A stretch of DNA of 6,822 bases, from contig JAVBQH010000114.1 in the NCBI GenBank assembly GCA_031549175.1, positions 1-6,822 on the forward strand, read 5' to 3'. This DNA comes from WRIS01 sp031549175 (GTDB lineage: Bacteria > Actinomycetota > Coriobacteriia > Coriobacteriales > Eggerthellaceae). This document shows positions 1 through 5,171 of this stretch, piece by piece. Within the stretch, counting starts at the first letter, position 1; the number at the start of each line of letters is the position of its first letter. The notes under the pieces are model-generated. The model did not search any database, was not told the origin of the DNA, and worked only from the letters and a program-made list of their open reading frames with translations. Both the position numbers and the translations under genes were made by a program.

Positions 1-206
1 AAGGTATTATGCTGTTCAGGGGTGAAACTGGTATCAGCCAAAGCATCGGAAAGATCTATGCTCTCGCGCAAGTAACGAGCAACAGCATTGAGCTGCTCGC
101 GCACTTCGAGCACGGCATCCTGTCCGCCTGCCTCATATACACCGTCCAGTAAAACGGCCGCATAGGTGGCAACTTCTTCACGCACGACAAGACGATTAAT
201 TGGCAT
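1..206 (-). CDS. atpH: ATP synthase F1 delta subunit, N-terminal fragment
   Basis: This is the start of the delta (OSCP-type) subunit, which joins the b-subunit stator to the top of the F1 head. Only the first 68 codons lie in the window, with no stop before the left edge; the family is usually about 180 residues. The start is ATG at 206-204, giving MPINRLVVREEVATYAAVLL. The region with A-T-Y-A-A-V-L-L fits the N-terminal helical domain, where family members carry an A-x-x-Y-A-x-A-L-like stretch. The frame opens 11 nt inside the 3' end of atpF, whose stop is at 196-198, which suggests translational coupling of b and delta. Identity rests mainly on position after atpF plus this weak motif. The rest of the F1 genes presumably follow outside the window. 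Confidence 0.85.
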   Translation of the reverse strand, partial: MPINRLVVREEVATYAAVLLDGVYEAGGQDAVLEVREQLNAVARYLRESIDLSDALADTSFTPEQHNT

Positions 207-819
207 TGAAGTTACCTGCCTCGTTCACGTAACGCTCGACGATCTTACGATGCTCGTCGTCATTCAGGTCGCTGCCTATGAGCTTCGAGGCAACGGCGAT
301 AGAGGTATCGGCAACAGAGCTCTGGAGCTCGGCGATTGCCGCCTTCTTCTCCGTCTCTATTGCATCCTTCGCCTTCGCGATGATCGCGTCGGCCTCCTTC
401 TGCGCCTTGTCGCTCAACTCGGCCTTGACAGCCTCGCCGGTCTTCTTAGCTTCGGCGACGATAGATGCCGCCTGCACTTTTGCTTCTGCAAGCTGCTGTT
501 TGTATTCCTGCAATACGCGTTCGCTTTCAATGCGCGCCTTTTCAGATTCCTCAAGGGCACCCTTGATGGTTGTCTCGCGTTTCTCGAGCATGGCATTAAA
601 CATCGGCCACCCGAGTTTGGCGAGAACGATCCAAAGGATAATGAAGGCGACAAGCATGGGGATGAACTCTGTCATATTAGGCAGAATTGCATTGATTCCT
701 CCGCTTGACTCAGCCTCTTCGCTAGCAAACGCGAGCGCAGGAAAAGCAAGGATCGAGCCCGAGACGGCAAAAGTACTGATGCCAACTGCGGCTGCTGCTT
801 TTTTCGCTCCTGCTTTCAC
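196..819 (-). CDS. atpF: ATP synthase Fo b subunit with N-terminal signal-like extension
   Basis: The b subunit forms the peripheral stalk that holds F1 against the a subunit. The product is 207 residues. Residues about 52-68 form the membrane anchor, followed by the conserved L-x-x-x-G-W-P segment (66-72), and then a long charged Ala/Glu/Lys-rich coiled coil to about 165. The C-terminal part (about 166-190) contains S-x-A-S-K-L-I-G, the delta-contact region. The start is GTG at 819-817, with an AAGGAGG at 826-832 six bases upstream. What is odd is the front end: residues 1-32 are a basic start, a hydrophobic run (about 10-31) and an A-F-A motif at 30-32, which reads like a cleavable signal peptide before the usual membrane anchor. 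A typical bacterial b subunit is about 160-170 residues. It overlaps atpH by 11 nt and lies 53 nt after atpE. Confidence 0.95.
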   Translation of the reverse strand: MKAGAKKAAAAVGISTFAVSGSILAFPALAFASEEAESSGGINAILPNMTEFIPMLVAFIILWIVLAKLGWPMFNAMLEKRETTIKGALEESEKARIESERVLQEYKQQLAEAKVQAASIVAEAKKTGEAVKAELSDKAQKEADAIIAKAKDAIETEKKAAIAELQSSVADTSIAVASKLIGSDLNDDEHRKIVERYVNEAGNFNAN

Positions 820-872
820 TTAAAACCTCCTTCTAGCCTTGTTACGGCTTTTGAACCGAATCAGACCAGAAT

Positions 873-1091
873 TTACAGGATAAGCGCAAGCACGAAACCG
901 ATAAGGGCAAGAGCTTCTGTAAGCGCTGCAGCGAGTATGAAGTTGGTAAACATACGACCCTGCAATTCAGGCTGACGAGCGGTAGCGACGCAGCAACCGT
1001 AACAAGCGATCCCGATGCCGATACCGGGGCCGATGACGCCGAGGCCGAAGCCAACGACCTTCAGTGCTGCAAGTGCCAAAGTAATATCCAC
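873..1091 (-). CDS. atpE: ATP synthase Fo c subunit (proteolipid ring)
   Basis: The c subunit is the 72-residue hairpin that forms the rotating ion-carrying ring of Fo. Helix 1 has the Gly-repeat packing motif (G14, G16, G18, G21, G23, G25, G27). The polar loop is R39-Q40-P41-E42, and the ion-binding carboxylate is E59 in T-E-A-L-A-L of helix 2. The Na+-ligand Gln of sodium-type rings is replaced by I26, and the residues after E59 are Ala-Leu rather than Ser-Thr, so a proton ring is the better reading (inference). The start is GTG at 1091-1089, with a strong AAAGGAGG at 1098-1105. Cysteines C30, C33 and C34 near the end of helix 1 are unusual. The gene is separated from atpB by a 91-nt spacer with two hairpins. 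Confidence 0.97.
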   Translation of the reverse strand: MDITLALAALKVVGFGLGVIGPGIGIGIACYGCCVATARQPELQGRMFTNFILAAALTEALALIGFVLALIL

Positions 1092-1109
1092 GTGTTTCCT
1101 CCTTTAGTC

Positions 1110-1133
1110 GTTTTCGGATCCGCTGCCGAAAAC
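1110..1133 (-). other. Hairpin just upstream of the atpE ribosome binding site
   Basis: GTTTTCGG at 1110-1117 pairs perfectly with CCGAAAAC at 1126-1133 around an 8-nt loop, ending a few bases before the atpE Shine-Dalgarno site (1098-1105) in the direction of transcription. There is no U-tract, so it is not a normal terminator. It could protect the mRNA 5' end after cleavage or tune c-subunit translation, which must exceed that of a and b; that role is inference. Confidence 0.5.
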
Positions 1134-1153
1134 ACATTCATACATATCGTTTG

Positions 1154-1171
1154 CCGGCGGTGGATCGCCGG
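1154..1171 (-). other. Second, GC-rich hairpin in the atpB-atpE spacer
   Basis: CCGGCG at 1154-1159 pairs with CGCCGG at 1166-1171 around a 6-nt loop, about a dozen bases after the atpB stop codon. It is followed in transcription by a mixed sequence with no U-run, so termination is unlikely. It may protect the 3' end of the atpB message. The stem is short and could be chance. Confidence 0.35.
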
Positions 1172-1182
1172 GAAAACCAAAT

Positions 1183-1968
1183 TTAGTGCGTTGATGTAGC
1201 CAAAGAGATATATACCGAGCTCAGTACGGTAAACACAAAGGCCTGCAAAAAAGCCACCAACGTTTCGAGGGCATACATAGCCAGCAACAAGGCGAACCAG
1301 ATGATCGAAGGCAGCCCAGTCAAGAAATCAGCATTCTGGATGGCTGTGCCAATAAAAACGCTCGTTGCCAGGGCGAAGATGCCCAAGACCATGTGGCCGG
1401 CGAACATGTTGCCATAGAGCCGGACGGCCAGGGTCAGCAAACGAAGCACGAGGGATACGAATTCGAAGACCCAGATAATCGGTACCATGAAGATCGGGAG
1501 CCCCGAGGGGGCGATATTTTTCAGGTAGGTGAGCCCGCCCTGGGTCTTGATCCCCCAGAAGTTGAAGTAAATGAACGATATCAAGGCAAGCGCCCAGGTA
1601 ATGCTGATCGAGCCTGTCGGAGTCTTACAACCAGGAATCAGGCCGATGAAGTTCGAGATCAGTATGAAGAAAAACATCGTAGCCAAGAAGGGGATGTGCT
1701 TTTTGAAGCCATGCCCGATAACATCTTCGCCCATGTCTTTACGCACAAAGTTATAGCCGTATTCGATCATGTTGACGAATTTGCCAGACGGGATCATTTT
1801 CAACCGCCGGGAGCTCACCAACACAACGACGAGCGTCACCACAAAGCAGATAGCCAACCAGAAGGTGTAGTTTGTCACCACAAAGGGGCCTATGCTGAAT
1901 ACAGCAGTAGAGTCAAAAGAATGTTGTAGATGAGGTACCTGACTGGTAAGTGAGTCGAGAGCGTCCAC
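1183..1968 (-). CDS. atpB: ATP synthase Fo a subunit
   Basis: The a subunit is the fixed membrane channel through which ions reach the c-ring. The product is 261 residues with about five to six hydrophobic segments (about 32-51, 93-112, 121-140, 157-180, 190-212, 221-258). The essential arginine is R183 in T-L-A-V-R-L-Y-G-N-M-F-A-G-H, the family signature. The last helix carries E235 and Q242 in the L-Q-A-F-V-F-T-V-L-S-S-V-Y segment, matching the conserved Gln region of the E. coli protein. The start is GTG at 1968-1966, with an AAGGAAGGG-like site at 1975-1983. It lies 16 nt after the AtpI-like gene, so both are in one operon. The length is normal for the family. Confidence 0.97.
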   Translation of the reverse strand: MDALDSLTSQVPHLQHSFDSTAVFSIGPFVVTNYTFWLAICFVVTLVVVLVSSRRLKMIPSGKFVNMIEYGYNFVRKDMGEDVIGHGFKKHIPFLATMFFFILISNFIGLIPGCKTPTGSISITWALALISFIYFNFWGIKTQGGLTYLKNIAPSGLPIFMVPIIWVFEFVSLVLRLLTLAVRLYGNMFAGHMVLGIFALATSVFIGTAIQNADFLTGLPSIIWFALLLAMYALETLVAFLQAFVFTVLSSVYISLATSTH

Positions 1969-1984
1969 GTATTACCCTTCCTTG

Positions 1985-2266
1985 TTACTTCCGAACCATT
2001 TTTTTCACAGTATAGACAACCGCTATGACGACCAAAGCGGCAGCCTCTGCCAATGCAAAAGGTAAAAGCAAGTCCCGGGCAAAGATGACACAGGCAGCCA
2101 GTGCACCCCCCAGTACGATAAGCGACACCAGGGCACTCAGCAATAGCGCAGCTGCATGACTCAAATTGCTGGTAGCGGTGGCGCGTTTCGCAAGCTGCAA
2201 ACCCCCGAAGAGAGGAAGAAATCCGACAGCCCCGGCCACAGCACCCAATACTATTGCTAGAACCAT
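1985..2266 (-). CDS. atpI: Small AtpI-like membrane protein, first gene of the atp operon
   Basis: This is a 93-residue, very hydrophobic protein with three likely membrane helices (about 2-22, 36-62 and 67-86) and a basic tail ending K-K-M-V-R-K. AtpI proteins sit ahead of atpB in many operons and are thought to help c-ring assembly or Mg2+ uptake. The call rests on position, size and topology; I see no diagnostic motif, and most AtpI proteins are somewhat longer (about 120-130 residues). The start is ATG at 2266-2264, with GGAAG at 2272-2276 upstream. It is the first gene after the terminator at 2403-2429, and atpB begins 16 nt after its stop. An unrelated small membrane protein in the same slot is possible. 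Confidence 0.6.
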   Translation of the reverse strand: MVLAIVLGAVAGAVGFLPLFGGLQLAKRATATSNLSHAAALLLSALVSLIVLGGALAACVIFARDLLLPFALAEAAALVVIAVVYTVKKMVRK

Positions 2267-2313
2267 AGCATTCTTCCAGCTTTTACTCGCTTACTAACAT
2301 AAACCAACGGAAC

Positions 2314-2343
2314 ATGTTAACGGAACTTTAACAAGCCTGTGAA
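2314..2343 (-). promoter_or_regulatory. Candidate promoter for the atp operon
   Basis: On the minus strand, TTCACA (2343-2338; 5 of 6 to TTGACA) is followed after 18 nt by TAACAT (2319-2314; 4 of 6 to TATAAT). A start near 2307 would leave a leader of about 40 nt. The surrounding 2281-2400 is visibly AT-rich and lies between an upstream terminator and the first atp gene, where a promoter is expected. AACGGAAC occurs twice, 13 nt apart (2306-2313 and 2319-2326), next to the -10 box. The exact boxes are a guess by eye. Confidence 0.35.
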
Positions 2344-2402
2344 GAAAAGTTGTAAAAACCTGTTAAAAATCTGGTGAGTGGATGAAGATTTCGTCGAGCA
2401 TT

Positions 2403-2429
2403 AAAAACCCACTCTTAACTTGGGTTTTT
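2403..2429 (-). terminator. Intrinsic terminator after the dCMP deaminase gene
   Basis: AAAAACCCA (2403-2411) and TGGGTTTTT (2421-2429) form a perfect 9-bp stem with a 9-nt loop. A- and T-runs on both sides give a U-tract in either direction, so it could work both ways. It lies 52 nt beyond the deaminase stop and before the atp promoter region, separating the upp-deaminase transcript from the atp operon. Confidence 0.8.
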
Positions 2430-2480
2430 CACCCCTTGGAACGTGCCGGATACCCCACTGCCCCGCACGCCTTTATGTGA

Positions 2481-2945
2481 TTATTGCGCCCCCAATTCGA
2501 AGATACGCATCTTGATGCCCGCCTCTTTGAGCATGGACATAGAGAGCTCGTCGTCGTAGGGGTTCTCGTATACGATCTCGGTGATGCCGGCGTTGATGAT
2601 CATCTTGGCACAGACAACACAGGGCTGTGTGGTGATATAGATCGACGAGCCCGAGATGTCGATCCCATAGCGTGCAGCTTGGATGATGGCGTTCTGCTCG
2701 GCGTGGAGCCCGCGGCATATCTCATGGCGCTGCCCTGAGGGAACGCCGAGCTCTTGGCGCAGGCAGCCTGCGTCGATGCAGTGCGTGAGGTTGGTGGGGA
2801 CGCCGTTGTAGCCGGTTGCCAGGATGCGGCGGTCCTTCACGATGACGGCTCCGACGGCACGCCGCATGCAGGTGGTGCGGGTTGCCACCTCGTGTGCAAG
2901 CTTCATGAAGTATTCGTCCCAAGATGGGCGGTTGTCAACGGACAT
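2481..2945 (-). CDS. comEB: dCMP deaminase (ComEB-type cytidine/deoxycytidylate deaminase)
   Basis: This zinc enzyme converts dCMP to dUMP, feeding thymidylate synthesis. The product is 154 residues. The catalytic zinc site is H81-A-E83 with C109-V-V-C112 (P-C-V-V-C). R28-R29-A-V-G-A-V and T-G-Y-N-G-V-P (44-50) match the nucleotide-binding front half of the family. C26, C56, C61, H74 and C77 are in positions where dCMP deaminases often hold a second, structural zinc. The start at ATG 2945-2943 is chosen because GAGGGAGG (2950-2957) sits just upstream. A longer reading from GTG at 2978 would run through an inverted-repeat element and lacks a ribosome site. It lies 104 nt after upp and before the terminator. 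ComEB is the Bacillus name; a role in competence is not implied. Confidence 0.93.
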   Translation of the reverse strand: MSVDNRPSWDEYFMKLAHEVATRTTCMRRAVGAVIVKDRRILATGYNGVPTNLTHCIDAGCLRQELGVPSGQRHEICRGLHAEQNAIIQAARYGIDISGSSIYITTQPCVVCAKMIINAGITEIVYENPYDDELSMSMLKEAGIKMRIFELGAQ

Positions 2946-2949
2946 GGTG

Positions 2950-2957
2950 CCTCCCTC
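2950..2957 (-). promoter_or_regulatory. Ribosome binding site deciding the dCMP deaminase start
   Basis: GAGGGAGG on the minus strand, 4 nt before the ATG at 2945, supports the shorter start. It directly abuts the end of the inverted-repeat element at 2958, so folding of that element could affect access to it. Confidence 0.7.
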
Positions 2958-3044
2958 GTGAAACAAAGGGGCAGCCACTTCGTTTCAAATCCGATTAATG
3001 GTGATACAGGCTACGTGAAACGAAGGGCTGCCCCTTTGTTTCAC
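2958..3044. repeat. Inverted-pair palindromic element A (REP/BIME-like), upp-deaminase spacer
   Basis: Two inverted copies of one unit face each other. The outer stem, 2958-2976 against 3026-3044, is 19 bp and perfect. The inner stem, 2978-2987 (CTTCGTTTCA) against 3016-3025 (TGAAACGAAG), is 10 bp and perfect, with one bulged A at 2977. The loop is 28 nt (2988-3015). Each unit is itself an imperfect palindrome: TGAAACAAAG, then GGGCAGCCA, then CTTCGTTTCA. The element fills almost the whole spacer, from 5 nt after the upp stop to the deaminase ribosome site. The layout resembles paired REP (BIME) repeats spread by Y1-type transposases; no transposase is in the window, so that family link is inference. 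A structural RNA role (RNase III site, mRNA stabiliser) is an alternative. Confidence 0.85.
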
Positions 3045-3049
3045 TTTCC

Positions 3050-3691
3050 TTACTTCGTTCCGAAGATACGGTCCCCCGCATCGCCGAGGCCGGGCACGAT
3101 GTAGGCGGCCTCGTTGAGGCCGTCATCGATCGCGCAGGTGAATATCTGCACATGCGGGTCTGCGGCAAGCACCGCCTCGATGCCTGCAGGCGCGGCCACG
3201 ATAACGACCAGCTTGATGTTTCTTACGCCAAGCTTCCGCAGGAACGCGATCGCCGCTACGGCCGACCCGCCCGTTGCAAGCATGGGATCAACCAATACGA
3301 CATCGCGCTCGGTTATGTCCTCGGGGAGCTTGGCGTAATACTCGACCGGCTCGTGGGTCTCCTCGTCACGGTACATGCCCAAATGCCCTACGCGGGCGGC
3401 CGGGGTAAGCTCGAGCATCCCTTCGACCATGCCGAGCCCGGCGCGGAGTATGGGAACCACCGCGACCTTCTTTCCCTTGATCGCCTTGCAGGTCGTAGTG
3501 GCAATAGGGGTCTCGACCGTGATGTCGGCAAGAGGGAAGTTCCGTGTGGCCTCATAGCCTTCGAAGATAGCGATCTCCTTGATAAGGTCGCGGAACTTCT
3601 TCGACGAGGTCTCCTTGTTCCGAAGAATGGACAGCTTATGCTGCACCATCGGATGGTCAACCACGGTCACGCGCTCAAAGGTCTTCGTCAT
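3050..3691 (-). CDS. upp: Uracil phosphoribosyltransferase
   Basis: This enzyme makes UMP from uracil and PRPP in pyrimidine salvage in the cytoplasm. The product is 213 residues, close to the usual 208-212. The PRPP-binding loop is at 135-143 (D-P-M-L-A-T-G-G-S). The uracil-binding C-terminus is G-L-G-D-A-G-D-R-I-F-G-T-K (201-213). P-I-L-R-A-G-L-G-M (80-88) is the conserved N-terminal-half signature. The start is ATG at 3691-3689 with AGGAGAG at 3702-3708. A longer frame from GTG at 3736 would translate part of inverted-repeat element B (M-T-V-P-F-S) and is rejected. Both spacers around it are filled with repeat elements. The neighbours glyA, the dCMP deaminase and the atp operon match a known Gram-positive gene order. 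Confidence 0.97.
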   Translation of the reverse strand: MTKTFERVTVVDHPMVQHKLSILRNKETSSKKFRDLIKEIAIFEGYEATRNFPLADITVETPIATTTCKAIKGKKVAVVPILRAGLGMVEGMLELTPAARVGHLGMYRDEETHEPVEYYAKLPEDITERDVVLVDPMLATGGSAVAAIAFLRKLGVRNIKLVVIVAAPAGIEAVLAADPHVQIFTCAIDDGLNEAAYIVPGLGDAGDRIFGTK

Positions 3692-3701
3692 TGCTCGGCC
3701 A

Positions 3702-3708
3702 CTCTCCT
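3702..3708 (-). promoter_or_regulatory. Ribosome binding site deciding the upp start
   Basis: AGGAGAG on the minus strand, 10 nt before the ATG at 3691, supports that start over the upstream GTG at 3736. It lies 8 nt beyond the end of element B. Confidence 0.65.
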
Positions 3709-3716
3709 GCTTAAGG

Positions 3717-3805
3717 TGAGAAAAAGGGACGGTCACTTTTTCTCATTCCTCATGTTGATGCTTGCTTTGTAAAGTGTGAGAAAAAGTGACCGTCCCTTTT
3801 TCTCG
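3717..3805. repeat. Inverted-pair palindromic element B (REP/BIME-like), glyA-upp spacer
   Basis: Positions 3718-3745 are the exact reverse complement of 3777-3804, a perfect 28-bp stem with a 31-nt loop (3746-3776). The unit is TGAGAAAAAG, then GGACGGTCA, then CTTTTTCTCA. It is itself palindromic, since GAGAAAAAG pairs with CTTTTTCTC. The unit matches element A in length and 10+9+10 layout and at 21 of 29 positions, but the bases that differ do so on both sides of the palindrome. It begins 7 nt after the glyA stop and ends 8 nt before the upp ribosome site. The T-run closing each arm might allow weak termination in either direction. Membership of a transposase-spread REP family is inferred from architecture. 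Confidence 0.88.
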
Positions 3806-3812
3806 CTTCTGG

Positions 3813-5063
3813 CTAGAGTTCGGGGTAGAGCGGGTGCTGTTCGAGCATGGAGGCCACTTCGCCGGCGATGGAATCGAGGGTCGCCTTGTCTTCGGCGGCA
3901 AAGACGCACGCCGCGATCAGTTCTCCGACCCGATAGAACTCGTCCTCGGTAAGCCCGCGGGTGGTCGCTGCCGCCGAACCGACGCGGATGCCGCTTGTGA
4001 TAAAGGGCGAACGCGGTTCGTTCGGAATGGTGTTCTTGTTCACCGTGATGCCGACATGCTCAAGCATCTTTTCGGCGTCTTTGCCGGTCACGTCGGCGGC
4101 GGTAAGGTCGACCAGGCACAAATGGTTGTCCGTGCCGCCAGAGACAAGCCGCAAGCCGCCCGCCAAGATGCCCTCGCCCAGCTTTGCGGCGTTTGCCACG
4201 ACGTTTTGGGCATAGGCCTTGTATTCAGGCTGCAGGGCCTCGCCAAAGGCAACCGCCTTGCCGGCGATCACATGCATGAGCGGGCCTCCCTGGGCGCCCG
4301 GGAACATGGCCTTGTCGACCTTTTTGGCGATTTCCTCGTCGTTGGTCAAGATGAAGCCGCCGCGAGGGCCCCGAAGCGTTTTATGGCTCGTCGAGGTGAC
4401 GATGTCGGCATACGGCATGGGGCTTGGGTGCGCCCCGCCGGCGACCAGGCCGGCGATGTGCGCCATGTCGACCATGAAATAAGCCCCGACCTCGTCTGCG
4501 ATGGCACGGAAGCGCTCGAAGTCGATGGTGCGGGGATAGGCCGACGCGCCTGCCACGATCATCTTCGGCCTGCTTTCCTTCGCGAGGCAAAGCAGGCTGT
4601 CATAATCGATCATCTCGTTTTCGGAATCGACACCATACGGCACGAAGTCATAGAAGCGCCCCGAGAAGTTGACGGGCGACCCATGGGTGAGGTGCCCGCC
4701 CTCCGCAAGGCTCATGCCTAAGACCGTGTCCCCCATTTCAAGCAACGCGGTATAGGCGCCGAAGTTCGCGTTTGCCCCGGAGTGCGGCTGCACGTTGGCA
4801 TATGTGCAGCCGAACAGCTCGCATGCGCGGTCTCGTGCCAAGTCTTCTGCCAGGTCAACGATCTCGCAGCCACCGTAGTAGCGCTTGCCGGGGTACCCTT
4901 CGGCGTATTTGTTGGTGAGGACGCTGCCGACTGCCTCCATGACCGCAAGCGAGGTGAAGTTCTCTGAGGCGATGAGCTCGATGCTCGATCGCTGCCTCTC
5001 GAGCTCCTTGTCTAAGATCTGGGCGAGCTCCGGATCGGCCTTGGTAACGAATTGCATCGGCAT
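3813..5063 (-). CDS. glyA: Serine hydroxymethyltransferase
   Basis: This PLP enzyme interconverts serine plus tetrahydrofolate with glycine plus 5,10-methylene-THF, the main source of one-carbon units. The product is 416 residues, a normal full length. The PLP lysine is K228 in T-S-T-S-H-K-T-L-R-G-P-R-G-G. D199 and H202 in V-D-M-A-H-I-A-G-L stack and pair with the cofactor. S33-E34-N35-F36 and E55-G-Y-P-G-K-R-Y-Y-G-G-C (55-66) are the active-site signatures contributed across the dimer. R360 in S-G-I-R-V-G-S binds the substrate carboxylate. The start is ATG at 5063-5061, with GAAGGAG at 5074-5080; a second in-frame ATG at 5057 is further from the site. The 108-nt spacer upstream may hold its own promoter, but I found no convincing boxes. 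No glycine-riboswitch core was recognised. Confidence 0.98.
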   Translation of the reverse strand: MPMQFVTKADPELAQILDKELERQRSSIELIASENFTSLAVMEAVGSVLTNKYAEGYPGKRYYGGCEIVDLAEDLARDRACELFGCTYANVQPHSGANANFGAYTALLEMGDTVLGMSLAEGGHLTHGSPVNFSGRFYDFVPYGVDSENEMIDYDSLLCLAKESRPKMIVAGASAYPRTIDFERFRAIADEVGAYFMVDMAHIAGLVAGGAHPSPMPYADIVTSTSHKTLRGPRGGFILTNDEEIAKKVDKAMFPGAQGGPLMHVIAGKAVAFGEALQPEYKAYAQNVVANAAKLGEGILAGGLRLVSGGTDNHLCLVDLTAADVTGKDAEKMLEHVGITVNKNTIPNEPRSPFITSGIRVGSAAATTRGLTEDEFYRVGELIAACVFAAEDKATLDSIAGEVASMLEQHPLYPEL

Positions 5064-5171
5064 TATTGCTTGGCTCCTTCCAACGGTGCCTTCCAGACAC
5101 CCTGATATGCGTGCATCAGCCTATATTGTGCACGGCTTCCTAAAATACTGCACCCCATTATCGCAGACGGC

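Noticed and set aside
166..823. Two plus-strand frames antisense to atpF
   Set aside because: They are complementary shadows of the clear b subunit coding sequence.
1110..1171. Terminator inside the atp operon
   Set aside because: Neither hairpin is followed by a U-tract on the transcribed strand, and termination here would cut off atpE and later genes.
1393..1929. Plus-strand charged frame antisense to atpB
   Set aside because: It is the reverse reading of a hydrophobic membrane gene, which typically yields charged nonsense protein; no ribosome site or family match was seen.
3152..3772. Plus-strand frame of about 206 codons antisense to upp
   Set aside because: It is a shadow of upp through biased codon positions, with no convincing domain.
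2958..3805. CRISPR array
   Set aside because: The repeats are inverted pairs of two different units, not direct repeats with regular spacers, and no cas genes are present.
3786..4721. Long plus-strand frame (311 codons) antisense to glyA, starting in element B
   Set aside because: It mirrors the glyA coding strand, its start is repeat-derived (M-T-V-P-F-S), and the product has no recognisable family features. GlyA on the other strand is unambiguous.
5064..5171. Glycine or other riboswitch, or promoter, before glyA
   Set aside because: I could not identify the conserved glycine aptamer core or a -35/-10 pair with acceptable spacing; only weak 4-bp pairings are present.
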